A DNA stretch of 64,000 nucleotides. Origin: Turbatrix aceti (taxonomy: Eukaryota > Nematoda > Chromadorea > Rhabditida > Panagrolaimidae). Shown here piece by piece: positions 44,256 to 55,740 of the stretch. Positions within the stretch are counted from its first letter, which is position 1, and every line of letters begins with the position of its first letter. The stretch is from positions 1,984,001-2,048,000 of the forward strand of contig OZ017766.1 of the NCBI GenBank assembly GCA_963969345.1. Direction: 5' to 3'. A program made the translations under genes and the position numbers. The notes below the pieces were generated by a model. It was given only the letters and a program-made list of their open reading frames with translations, ran no database searches and had not been told where the DNA came from.

Positions 44256-45403
44256 ATGGCGAATGAGGTTGCCGACAGCCACAGCGAGCCCGAGGCCGAG
44301 GAAGAGGGCACCGGCTTTGAACGCAATCTTTTTGACCTCAACGAATGGACTCCCGAAGACCCGGTTTGTTTTTCACTCTTTTTGGCTGTGTGTAGCGGGT
44401 GGTTTGCAGGAAGTGTGCCTCATCCAGCGGCGCATCGACAATATTCCCGGCCTCACCCGGTTCACGAAACTTGAGTTGCTTTCGCTCAGGCAGAACCTGC
44501 TGGCTGCCATAAACGACAACCTAGTACCGCTCACCACTCTCACCACACTCGACCTCAATGATAACCAAATTACGGAAATACGAGGTCTTCAGACGCTGCT
44601 CAATCTCGAGGAGCTCGATTTGAGTTACAACCGCATCCGAAAAATCGAAGGTGGGTTTTCTATCGTGCGCAGAGCCGGAAAATACGATGGATCGTTTTCA
44701 GGCTTGCAGACTCTGTCCAAGCTGAAGAGGCTCTATCTGGTTCACAACAAAATCTCCAAGATCGAAGGGCTGGGTTCCGCGACCCAGCTGACTTTTCTCG
44801 AGCTCGGGGACAACAAGATCAAGGAGATTGAAAATATCGGGCATCTCGTGCTGCTCGAGCAGCTGTACCTAGGCAAGAACAAGATCCGCAGCATCGCAAA
44901 CATTTCAACGCTGAAGAAGCTGCGTGTTCTCAGTTTGCCGGTGAGTCGCCCTTTGCACGTTTTTGGCTGCAGGGGGCGTTTTTAGGCGAATCGTCTCGTC
45001 AAGCTGGAGAACCTCGAGCCCTTCGTCGACCTGGAGGAGCTCCACATCGCGGACCAGGGCATCGTCTCGCTGGAGGGCATCAGTCACCTCAAAAAGCTCA
45101 CCATCATCGACGCCGCCAACAACGAAATCACCGATTTGTCCCCTGTCGTGGGACTGAACGAGCTCGAAGACCTCTGGGTACGTTCTTGCGAGGCGAACTC
45201 GTTTCAGCCCAGTTTTACAGATCAACGACAACAAGGTCGACTCATGGGCGCAAGTGGACCACCTCGCCAATCTCCCAGCGCTCCGCACGGTCTACCTGGA
45301 GCAAAACCCGCTGTACAAAGCTGAACGCGACCAGTACCGTCGCAAGATGATCCTCGCCCTTCCCCAGGTCACGCAGATCGACGCCACCATCTGCCGGCAA
45401 TGA
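44256..45403 (+). CDS. sds-22: Protein phosphatase 1 regulatory subunit SDS22 (PPP1R7)
   Basis: Leucine-rich repeat protein that binds PP1 and controls its maturation and chromosome-related activity. Exons 44256..44363, 44410..44650, 44702..44940, 44986..45177 and 45221..45403 give 320 residues. An acidic N-terminus precedes about eleven 22-residue repeats of LxxLxxLxLxxNxIxxIxGL type (LDLNDNQITEIRGL, LDLSYNRIRKIEGL, LYLVHNKISKIEGL and so on). A C-terminal LRR cap contains YLEQNPLYKAERDQYRRKM, as in SDS22. The start follows a trans-splice acceptor. A poly(A) signal lies about 30 bp past the stop. Confidence 0.95.
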
Positions 45404-45482
45404 GCAACTGTGTGCTGTCGCGTGTGAAGTCCAATAAAGTAACAAGCTAGCGTTTAACAGCACCCGGAACAAGCGAGATCGT

Positions 45483-48400
45483 TCAAAACCGGAAATCACG
45501 AGAGAAAAAGGCGTGAAGCGCGGACGCCTGACTCGTGTTGTTACCACAGGCGTCGATGAGGGTCCGGACGTCGGCGGTGAAGATATCCTTGACCGTCCGG
45601 ACGACGCCGTTTGTCATGATGGCTTCGACGTCTCCGACACGGACCCCCGGAAGGCGGCACAGCTGGCGTTTGAGCGTGACATTGATCCGACCGCCGGACC
45701 TGGCTGACTTGTAATTGGTCCCTCGATCCTCGCTCAGGTCACCCGCCAGCTTGGCGAGAGCTTCTGCCACGTCCGGGTTCGGCTCGTTCACCTGCAACGC
45801 CCCAGGTGCACTCGAAAGATGTTTTTCGACGACAAGCTCACCTTCATCTCCTCGAAGAACTCGGCACTGTTGCGTGGCATCGACGCCCAGATGAGCGTCA
45901 TCTTGGGGTGGCCGCGGACCAGCATGGCGAGCAGCGAGCGCGTCTCGCGACACCGCCGACTCAACTCGCCCTGGAACGCGCCACCGCAGACTTTGCGGTG
46001 TTTGAAGCGCTCTCTGGACTCGATGAGCAGCACTGGGCGGGAGTAGTGGATTTCCATCTGAAAACGAAGCCAGAAATGAGGCACTGGAGGCGGGGCGAAA
46101 GGTCGCCGGAGAGGGTAACAAACCTGCTCGATTTGCTTGAAAACGCGGCCGTTGTTCAGGGATTGCGCCAGGTCGTCGAGGGCTTTGCGCTCGACGGAGA
46201 TGCTCGGCGAGAGGATGTAATCGCCGACCTCGAGGGTGGTGGCGACCACGTCGATGCCCCGCTTGTACAGCACGGTGGGGAGCTCGGCGTTGAATTCCCG
46301 CATGTCCACAATAATCTGCAAACTAGCGGCATTAGTCCATTTAGGCGCCGTCAAGCGTGATGCGCCGTGACAGTTTACGCACAAGACGCGACTTGCCTTG
46401 GAGGACGCGTCGTCGCTGTCTCCGCGGGCCCTGGCAACGGCGGCGTCGCGAGAGTCGCGGAGGGGCGCCCCGCCGACCGGCCGAAGCCTGCTGGCACTCT
46501 CGCGCGACACGTCGTACTCTTTCGGCACGACCAGCACGCCCTGCTCGCGGATAAGATCCTCGAAAGTCGTCTGCTCGTTGCGCACCGCCAGCAGGTAGCG
46601 CTCTTCCTCCGCGGACTCCTTGTACATGATCGTGTAGATTTTGAGTTTCCGCTCCGGATACTTGGCGTTGTAAATCTGTACGAAAAAATGTTTTGGAAAA
46701 TGCGTCCGTCGCCCGCTTGCTTTTTTATAAAAGTGCCTTCCCCGGCTGTTTTGTGCCTTACCTCGATGAGTCGCATCGCCGCCAGGTCCAGGTGATACAG
46801 CACGACGCAGACAGGTTTGAGGATCTCGAGGCTGTTTATGAGGTTGTACCGCTCTCCGCACGTCAGAAAGACGAGCATGGCAGACGACCCGATGCCATCG
46901 GGCACCCTCCTGGCCCGGACCGCCGAAGCAGCGGTTGCTTCACCGTTGCCAGACGTCTCGCTATTTTGGTGATTTTTGGCCTGTAAACAGTAATCCTATA
47001 CCGACTGCCCTTTTGTAAATCATCTCTCGGGTGGCGTCGATCCAATCCGGGCAATGGCGTCACCCGGAGACCCGAAATTGCCTTTGTTTACGCGTTTCGA
47101 GTGCGCGATGGTTTACACAACCAGAAGAGAGACACCCCCTCTGAACGCGATCACCAGATGAGAACTCAGTAGACGCATCTCACTCGCTCCGACACAGTCC
47201 AACTCCGCATCCACCGAGTCATGTCCTTTGCTTCCTGGTCTTCGTTTTTCTCGTCGCTGCCCAGCAGCAATGAGTCGCCAAACAAGTCGGTAAGCCCCGA
47301 GGACGTCCCGAATCTGCGAATTACGCCCCCTCTCTTTGCAGCTCGCCGTCAACAGCACAGGCGTCGTCAACGACGGCAGCACACTCACGGCCAACTTCGA
47401 GTACCGCCGCAACCAGATCTTGGTCGACGGCCCCACCATCCAGGTGACCCCGGAGCGCCATGAGTACCGTTTCCAGACGGCTCTCAAACCCTCCAAGACG
47501 GGACTGCTCCTCGTAGGCTTTGGAGGCAACAACGGGTCCACCGTCTACGGCGCGACGGTCGCGAACCGCGAAAAGCTGACGTGGAAGACGCGGTGGGGAC
47601 GCGAGCCTTCGTCCGACCCTCATTGTACTCGTTTGCAGGACTGGAACACAGAAGGCCAACTACTTCGGCTCCATCACGCAGTCGACGACAGCCCACGTCG
47701 GCTGGGACGGCACACAGCAGGTCTACATCCCGTTCAACTCCATCCTGCCCATGGTCAGCCCCAACGACCTCGTCATCGACGGCTGGGACATCAACGGCGC
47801 CAATCTCTACGAAGCCATGGTACGCGCACGCGTCCTCGAGCCCGATCTCATCGAGCAGCTCAAGCCCCACATGCAGGGCATCGTGCCCAAGCCGTCCATC
47901 TACTACCCCGACTTCATCGCCAGCAACCAGAGTGACCGCGCGAACAACATCATCCCCGGTGTGTCCAAGTCCGAGCATCTGGAACACATCCGCGGCGACA
48001 TTCGTGCCTTTAAGGCCAAGCACAACCTAGGTAAGGAACTTTTGGGGTCTGACTTACGGTACAGCTAGTTTCTCGTCTAATACCGTATCCAATAGCATCT
48101 CTCAATCGTAACTTGTAGAAACCGTAATCGTGCTGTGGACAGCCAACACGGAACGGTACACGTCGGTGGAAAAAGGTCTCAACACGACGGCGAGTGAGAT
48201 CCTGGCGGCCATCGATAACAACGCGGAGGAGATCAGTCCGTCCAACATCTTCGCGGTCGCGGCGCTGCTCGAGGGAGCGCACTACATCAACGGCTCCCCG
48301 CAGAACAGCCTCGTGCCGGGCGTCGTCGAGCTCGCCGAGCAGCAGGGCGTCTTCGTCGGCGGTGATGACTTCAAGTCGGGCCAGACCAAGCTCAAGTCCG

Positions 48401-50946
48401 CGCTGGTCGACTTCCTCGTGAGCAGCGGCCTCAAGCCCGAGTCCATCGTCTCGTACAACCACCTCGGCAACAACGACGGCAAGAACCTCTCCGAAGCCCG
48501 CCAGTTCCGCTCGAAGGAGATCAGCAAGTCCTCCGTGGTGGACGACATGGTCGCGGCCAACAACATCCTCTTCCCGGACGGCAAAAAGCCAGATCACTGC
48601 ATCGTCATCAAATACGTGCCCTACGTGGGCGACAGCAAGCGCGCCATGGACGAGTACATCTGCAGCATCTTCATGGGCGGGCAGCAGACGCTGGCCATCC
48701 ATAACACGTGCGAGGACTCGCTGCTGGCCGCGCCGCTCATCCTCGACCTCGCCATCGTAATCGAGCTCTGCAGCCGCATCCGCTACGCCTCCTCCGGCAC
48801 CGGCGGCGACTTCGAGCGCTTCCACTCGGTGCTTTCGGTGCTCAGCGTCCTCCTCAAGGCCCCGGTCGTGCCCGAAGGCACCCCGGTGGGCAACGCGTTC
48901 ATGAAGCAGTTCGCCACTCTCACCAAGCTCATCCTGACTTGCGCAGGCGTCAACGCCGACACCGACCTTCAACTCGAGTTCTTCACCAAACTCACCAGTC
49001 CTTGATTTTGCCCCCGAAACTAGCAATGTTCTCAGAATCCTAATCCTGACTAAATGCCACGTTCCCGAGCCTCAAGGCAATCTGTGACACTATTTGTAAC
49101 TCTCTTTAGCGTCCCTAAGAAAACCACTTTTCTGACTACCGTAATCGCTTTGCTACTGAAAATAAAATAACTTGCCTGTTTTTCCTTGTACTTGACGATG
49201 CCGAACTGCACGAGACTTGCCTGGCGCATCTTCTTGCAGTCCGTCGAGGGCGGAGGCTCACGACGCCGCTTTTTCACCTTCTGCAGACTTTGCAGTGACG
49301 AAACCAGGGTTTTGCGCTCCTGCAAATCAAGCACAGGCCATCGCTAGGAAAAGCTCCCAGAAAACACCCACAGCAGCCATGTCAACCTGGAAGTTGTAAG
49401 TCACGATGCAGCTCGGATCCCACCAGCTCCTGGTAGCGGGCTCAGAAGGCGGCTGCGCGGAGGAATTCAACTCGGTCAGCGCCGCCTTCGAGAGCAGCCA
49501 TTGGAACTTCTCGCTGCCGAATTTGACGACGTCCACCAGCTGGCTGCAGCACTCGTCGTTCGGGCACAAAACCAGCACTTTTGCGTCTAAAAACAACTCT
49601 GCAACACCCGAAACGACAGAAAATCAATGCTACCGTCATCGAGGTGGTCGACCATGAGCTCGGCGAGAGCGGTGTGCAGGCCTCCCCATTTCGGTGGGAT
49701 GGCGACCAGAGGAGGAGCGGTGGGATTCGCCTTGTGCTGGCACAGTGCCTCGAGGCCGGAGAAGATCTTTCCCGCGGTCGGAGTCATCAGCCAGCCGGAG
49801 CTGCGTTCGACTATGTTCTTGTCCCGTCGGAGCTTGTTGGCGTATCTGAGAGCCGAGTAAGGATCGAGGCCTTCGACCTTGCGCAACAGCGCTCGAAGCG
49901 CGCCCAGGTCAGACAGAAGGCGTTCCTGTCGGTCGGTAAGAAGCAGGGTCTTGGCACGAAGATCGAGTTCGAGCCGGGTCGGTTTTAGGCCAGCGGACGG
50001 GCTCTTGGCCTCGTCCTCGGTTTCGACGTCGAGTCCCGAGGCGGTCTGCTTGAGTTCCCTTACGCAGGTCCGGATGATGTCGATGAGGTTCATGTGCACG
50101 CGCCGCACAGCCACCGGAAGCTCCACCTCGAGTTCCACGAGGTGGGGCGCAGTCGCGTCGAAGGTGGCCTTGACCAGCGCGTCGAAGCGGGGAAGCAGCC
50201 GCACCTCGCGCACGTACAGCTTGTTGAAGAGGCGCTGCAACTGGCCGAGTCCGGCGGAAGCTATCGCTCCAGACCGGTCGGAGAACGCCTTGACGAAGCC
50301 GGTCGCCTTCCGCTCGCGGTAGAGCCGCAGGATGAACGACTCCTGGAAACTCCCTAGGAGCTCGTGCGCGTGGTAAACCACGATGCCTGCCACGTTGGCA
50401 GTCGGCAGGCGCTCGGTCAGGAGATCGACCATGAGGACCCGAGATGTGATGAACTGGACCCCACCCGACAGGTACACGGCTTCCCTGAAGCACTTATCAG
50501 TTCAGAAGAGCTCAGGCGACACAGACAAACCTCTGCTGCGTCGGAACATCGCTGTTGATGAGTTTCGGCGGAAACGAGGGGTTCAAAGCTTTCAGTTTGG
50601 TGAGGAAAAAGTGCTGAAAGACTCCTGTTACTGCGATCGTAAGCCAGAAAAGACAAAGAACCCACGTCATCGGCAGGCTTCGTGTTGATCACCAGCACCA
50701 ACACCTTGGGGTCGTTGTACATATGGAGGTGGTGCAAGCAGAGTCTCTCAACGCCCAGACCCCTGAAACGCGCATCATGAGAACAAAACAGGCCGGATCG
50801 ACTCACGTAGCAGTGATAAAGAGGACATCGCTGTCCATGGTGTCGAGCATGACCTCCTGCTCGTAAGGCAGTAACTCGATGCGATCATCTCCTTCGATTG
50901 GCTCCTCTTCGTCGTCGATAACAACTTCGTCCACTTTCGCAGTCAT
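45483..50946 (-). CDS. xpf-1: DNA repair endonuclease XPF (ERCC4)
   Basis: Catalytic subunit of the XPF-ERCC1 structure-specific nuclease, for nucleotide excision and crosslink repair. Exons 50946..50807, 50762..50666, 50613..50531, 50484..49634, 49586..49372, 49319..49176, 46980..46762, 46675..46397, 46315..46124, 46057..45842 and 45791..45483 give 914 residues (human 916). The helicase-like N-terminal region contains [16 protein letters not shown] and [21 protein letters not shown]. The nuclease motif is VERKALDDL with VDMREF and LEVGDYIL upstream. A helix-hairpin-helix tail ([12 protein letters not shown]) ends the protein. Intron 6, 46981-49175, has a GC donor (CAG|GCAAGT) and contains the whole INO1 gene on the other strand. 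Intron 8 (46316-46396) also has GCAAGT, is in frame and may be retained. Confidence 0.93.
47221..49005 (+). CDS. inos-1: Inositol-3-phosphate synthase (INO1)
   Basis: Converts glucose-6-phosphate to inositol-3-phosphate with NAD, the first step of inositol synthesis. Exons 47221..47289, 47342..47592, 47639..48030 and 48119..49005 give 532 residues (yeast 533). Seen: the NAD-binding [113 protein letters not shown] and [11 protein letters not shown]. All are signature stretches of the family. The gene sits completely inside intron 6 of xpf-1 on the opposite strand. Inositol made here feeds the pathway acted on by the 5-phosphatase 2.3 kb away, but no operon links them. Confidence 0.97.
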
Positions 50947-51334
50947 TTTTTGTGAGAGTAAAATTTTGCACACATAAAACTCGAAAAGCGCGCATTTTCG
51001 CCTCAAGAGCATGCGCCAGTGCATTTTTGCAAAAATGATGTTTTTTCGCCGTCGTGGACGACTTTGTACCATATTTTTCCTAGCTTTTACGGAGGGCAGT
51101 CAAGGAGGATGAATGGAGACAGCCTGGGGCGCACCAAAAGCACGCAGAACCCGCAGCTAGGATCTAATTTGCTATGCTGGTCCGGTTGCCATGCCGACAC
51201 TCGCGTGCAGCCGCCAGCCTGAGGGATCCAAGACGTAATCTGCAAGAGGTAACTGGTTTTTTGGTTCCTGACTTGCCCTGCAGCTTGTAGCGGACGATGC
51301 GTGTCTGATACGATATCGTTGACCACCTTCGGAC
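50947..51334. other. Divergent promoter region of XPF and the 5-phosphatase
   Basis: Between the two ATGs. No TATA element or conserved motif is obvious. The 5' UTR exons of either gene could lie here. Confidence 0.35.
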
Positions 51335-52825
51335 ATGTCGGCTCACTCTTCGGCGGCGTCGACGGCCCGCAGCGAAACGGACTCCACGCGACGGCCCAGA
51401 TCGTCGAGACGAGGCAGCATCCTCTCCAGCGCGCTGTCCGCCATCTCGAACAACGACGACAGCTCGCGGGCCGGATCCCGGGCCGGCTCCGCAAACAACC
51501 CCCACTTCTACTCGCAGTTCAACGACGACGAGTTCGTCCGCGAGTGGAACAAGAACCCGACGGTCACCGGCCGGGGCGGCGTGCCTGTGCCCCGGATCCA
51601 CGAGCTGGACGACCTCGTCGGCGACACCGGCTGCATCCGGGTCATGTGCTTCACGTGGAACATCGATTCCAAGTCCATCGGGTCCGTCAGCCCGATCAAC
51701 GACCTCTTCCGCAAGATCCCAGCCGCTGAGCGGCCCGATGTCTTTGCCGTCGCGCTCCAGGAGATTCCCTCCACCACACTGTGCGTTAAAATTGTAAAAA
51801 TCGTGTTGAGAGGGGTTTTCAGGAGGTTCCACAGACACCTGATCAATGGCATCCAGGAATCGGTCCGGGACACGCACACGGTCTTCTGCTGGGTGCGAAA
51901 GTGGTCGCAGATGATGGTCATTCTCATACGCAAGCACCTCAGCCTCTACACATCCCGTGAGTCCGGCACCCGACAGCGATGACGTCCGCTCCTTCGTTTC
52001 AGGTCCGGAGTATCAATTCGTGCCTCTGAGCCCTCTGGCGAAGCCGATCAAAACCAAGGGAGCCATCGGCATCTGTTTCCGCATCCTGCACGCTTCTTTC
52101 GTCTTTACTTCGTGCCACCTCTCCTGTAAGTTCCGTCGCTTCCACTTTCATCCATTGCATTGCTTTGCAGTCGGGGACCTCGAAAAACGCATTCTGGACT
52201 TCCAAAAAGTGAGCGCGAGCTTCGCCTTCCAGTACACGTTGCATCCCCAATCCAAGCAACGCCAGGACCACAGCATTTTTAACGCCGACTACCTTTTCTG
52301 GTTCGGAGACTTGAATTTCCGTCTCACGGACCGCATGAACACCGACACGCTCGCCGAGAACTACGCCAACTTCATCTTTGTGCAGCGATCGGCGTACGAA
52401 GCTCTTCTCGAGTGCGACGAGCTTCAGACTTGCATGCGCACTGGACGGGCATTTGAAGCCTTTAGGGAAGCAAAAATCACCTTTCCGCCGACGTACAAAT
52501 TCATTCAAAACAGCCAGATGTACGCGAAGCACCGCACGCCATCGTATACAGTGAGTTTCATCCGAGTTGTATCCGATAACGCCGGACGCGCTTGCAGGAT
52601 CGCATTCTGTACTATTCAAAAGCCGACAAACACATCCAGCCGATCCGCTACGACACTGTATGGCCCATATCCGTCAGCGACCACAAAGCAGTCTATGGAG
52701 TCTACAGAACAAAGGTCATCGATCTATCAAGGGCACATGCTTGGCAAAAAGCTCACACGATCCTCAGCACGCCCCGAACCGTGCCATCAGTCATCGAAGA
52801 AGCAGAAGAGAACCTTCCGGGTTGA
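51335..52825 (+). CDS. Inositol polyphosphate 5-phosphatase
   Basis: Removes the 5-phosphate from inositol phosphates or phosphoinositides. Exons 51335..51780, 51823..51956, 52003..52125, 52171..52550 and 52598..52825 give 436 residues. A Ser/Arg-rich N-terminus of about 50 residues leads into the catalytic domain: CFTWNID, VALQEIP, TSCHLS, FWFGDLNFRL, ITFPPTYKF, RTPSYTDRILY and PISVSDHKAVYG, the active-site motifs of the INPP5 family. No SH2, Sac or CaaX domain is seen. The C-terminus is short, so the closest type is a minimal, INPP5A/INPP5E-like enzyme; the subtype is uncertain. Confidence 0.92.
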
Positions 52826-52978
52826 CGAATGAACCAAAAATTGTAATGCAGTTTGTGTAAAACATATTAAAAACCTTTACCAATGTTCGGCGATAACCAA
52901 CACAACAAAGTACTCAATTGAGGCCGATCCAAATGAAACGCACCCATTTGAGCAGAAAAATCGATGGGGGCAAGGTTC

Positions 52979-53456
52979 TTACGAACGCGGGCGCTCCTTC
53001 TTGCCACGGAACAGGGCGAGGAGCGAGGTGTTGGCCACTTTGACAACCTTGAATCGGACGCCGGGAATATCACCAACAGCGTGACCGGAACGACCGAAAC
53101 CCGAAACGAGAACCTCGTCGTTCTCCTAAAAATAATAGAATAGAGAAAATAAAACTGAAATAAAAACTGACCTCGATGAAGTTAAGGCAACCGTCGTTGG
53201 GGACGAAAGCGGTGATCTTCTTGCTGTTCTTGATCAGCTGGACACGAACGCACTTTCGGATAGCGGAGTTAGGCTGCTTGGCCTCGACACCGATCTTTTC
53301 AACAACGATGCCCTTGGCCATGCAGGCACCACCGAAGGGATCGGACTTGTACCGGGTGCCGAGATGGGCCTTCTTGTAGCGCTTGTCATTCCAACGTTGA
53401 TTTTGGCGATGCTTACGAAGCTTGCGCGCAGTGCGGATGCCCATCGGCTTTCCCAT
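52979..53456 (-). CDS. rps-23: 40S ribosomal protein S23 (uS12)
   Basis: Decoding-centre protein of the small ribosomal subunit. Exons 53456..53172 and 53125..52979 give 143 residues, the same as human. [44 protein letters not shown] and [20 protein letters not shown] are as in all uS12 proteins. The donor is GTCAGT, unusual beside the GTGAGT of the neighbours. A TTTTTTTTAG acceptor lies 5 nt before the ATG, pointing to trans-splicing. Confidence 0.97.
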
Positions 53457-54059
53457 TTTTACTAAAAAAAATGAAAAAGTATAAAACAAGTGTCAAGTCA
53501 GGCTTATATAAGCGGCATCAACGCATTTTCGAGGTAATAAATAACCGCGCAACATTAGAACATGATACTGAATGCTATCAAAACAAAAACTCAGAGGAAA
53601 TTGAGAAAAAACGATGGAAACGGATAAAAAGCGACCAAAACTAACAACTATAGTCAGGAACGAACGAGTCAATGCAAAGCGACACCAACGCGCACGCGCT
53701 GTTCTTATCACGATATGAGACTGTATACTTTCGTTCCTAGAGTTCCCGGCAGTAAGAAAACGTGCTGAACTACACTTTCTTTGACCAGCCAGTTTTTTTG
53801 CTGTTTTCTGATTTGAAATGTATTTTGTATTTTTTGGCAATACAAGATACAAAAGTGTAAGTATAATATTGCTTAACAAGTTTATTTTGCCAGTAGGGAT
53901 TTCACCATAAGCTTGTTTTTGTTTTTCAAGTTTAAGTTCACAAACGGTGTCTTTGCGGATGTGAGTCATACTAATTCTTATGTAATGAGTGCCGACGACG
54001 TAAGCGAGCTGTGTCTTGTTTTCTGTTTTTGTTTTACCACTACACTGCACTGGCACGGC
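53457..54059. other. Intergenic, AT-rich
   Basis: Upstream of rps-23 with TTATATAA near 53504-53511, a possible TATA element. The rest should hold the 3' UTR of the next minus-strand gene. No coding exon recognised. Confidence 0.4.
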
Positions 54060-54656
54060 TCAGGCAACTTCGTCGGAGGATTCCTGAGTCGATGAAGCCA
54101 CTATGCTAGATGCATAGGCGGTGAGCACGTCCTCTGTCTGAAAAAGTGCGGCATGTGACACGGATCAAGACAGTGCACACACCGAGATCGCAGTAGATAA
54201 TAAGTCGTCAGTCGTCGTATCAATGATCGAGATTTCGTTGTCCGGTACAATGCTGGTCACGTTGTGAAGTGTGTTCTCTTCTGGCTGAAAATTACCTCAT
54301 TGCGCTACGCACACACCACAGATCGCTTACGTTGCCTGTGGTTCGTCTTCGCCGGAAGATGGCCGTATTAACGCTTTCTGAAAACAGGTGTACGGTACAG
54401 AGGATTTTGGCATCCGGGAGATTACCTGACTCGTCCTCGCTGCAGCACGGCGAGACGAGTTTGATCTTTTCGTCGCCGTCGTGCATCACTCGCGAGAATG
54501 CGACTAAAAATAGGCACCGTGAAGCAAAGTCCTGGCTGACGGGCACTTACCGCCGGGCTTGCGGTGTCCGTCGAAGAGGCAGGCCAGTGCCACTGGCACA
54601 ATCAGAACCACGTGGCAGATAATCCGTACGACACACGTCCACGGATCAAACGTCAT
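54060..54656 (-). CDS. Small single-pass membrane protein, unrecognised
   Basis: Five exons, 54656..54551, 54503..54426, 54377..54331, 54284..54183 and 54137..54060, give 136 residues with all phases matching. The N-terminus is one hydrophobic segment (CVVRIICHVVLIVPVALACLF), either an uncleaved anchor or signal peptide. The rest is hydrophilic, with a Cys pair (SPCCSEDES), a basic run (FRRRRTT), NVT as a possible glycosylation site, and a Ser/Thr-rich acidic tail. No family is recognised. It lies on the same strand as the secreted protein and the two 7TM receptors downstream in coordinates. The exon-rich structure argues for a real gene; small exon errors are possible. Confidence 0.55.
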
Positions 54657-54850
54657 TGAAAATGCGACTGCCCAATGGCACTGTATTTAGGCAATTGCAC
54701 ACAGTTTGACTTTTTTTACATGACTCGCGGCATGGTAATTGCAAAAAATTCGTTGGAGGAGCCAGACATCTGTTTTTATTATCAGTGAACCACAAAAACA
54801 AGAAATGAAAATATGTACATCAAAATATACGGCTTCGCACTGATGTATCG

Positions 54851-55449
54851 TTACGATGCCGTGCACGGTCTTCTGCGCACTTCTGCTGGTTTGCTTCTGC
54901 TCAATCGAAAGCACAGTCTGTCTCCTAGAGTGGCATTTTCGACGACGAGGAACGAGTGCTTGCACGGCAGCTCCCAGTTGCCGTACTGGGATCGCGGCGA
55001 GGCTGCAAAAACGTCATAAACCATTGATAACCCTTCCAAACGAGTACCTTTCGTTATCCAGGCGCTCCTGTAAGTTACAGTGCCGTGAGAGTCGCCGCTC
55101 AACAGTACCACTGTTGTCTAAAATGGCGGAGTAGGTTCCGTTTAAAAATGAGAACTAACGTCTTTTCGGGAAAAGTCGAGGCGCACGAGATCCACGATGA
55201 GGGGATTTCCGAGGTCCACGATGCAGGCACGGTTGGATTCGGCGTTGCAGGGCATCTGGAGGCAAAACGACTCGTTCGTGACGTCCCGTGGTATCTGTGT
55301 GAAACAACCTAAACAAATGTTGTCTGCGTGAACGTAACTGAACGAGAAGGACGCTTACTGATATTCACGCCACCTTCGGCGAAGTAAGGCGCAGCGAACG
55401 TTGAAATCGAGAAGGCGAAGAAAATGATTCCCAATACTACGGCTGGCAT
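54851..55449 (-). CDS. Small secreted protein, unrecognised
   Basis: Exons 55449..55359, 55308..55160, 55117..55048 and 55002..54851 give 153 residues. A signal peptide (MPAVVLGIIFFAFSISTFA) is followed by a domain with at least six Cys, several NxS/T sites (including NES, NAT) and a beta-rich pattern (DLGNPLIVDLVRLDF, TTVVLLSGDSHGTVTYRSAW). It ends with a basic tail. The layout resembles a small extracellular beta-sandwich or ligand-binding domain, but I cannot name a family. The neighbours on this strand are the membrane protein and the two receptors. Confidence 0.65.
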
Positions 55450-55740
55450 GATTCGTAAGCGTCAGGTGAGAGAAGCGGCACAACACAGTATGTTTAAAAT
55501 GCGCTTTTATGTGTGTTGTCTTCGGTTTCTCATTGCTCCACCTCTTTCCGGCAACAATGTTCTATGCAATAGGACAAAAATAGTAACGGCAGTCTTTGAA
55601 CTCGTGAGTACCCTCAAAGACCTCAGTTTGAAGACCGATGTTCCCGCGACTGATTTTTGGTTCTCTTTTATGCCACTTACTTTTTCAACTATGAGAACAT
55701 CAACTTTTACAAAAGGTCTAATCTTATATGCCGCCGTGCA

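Noticed and set aside
48010..49026. Minus-strand open frame of 338 codons opposite INO1
   Set aside because: Antisense shadow of the last INO1 exon, and it lies inside the XPF intron without matching XPF exons.
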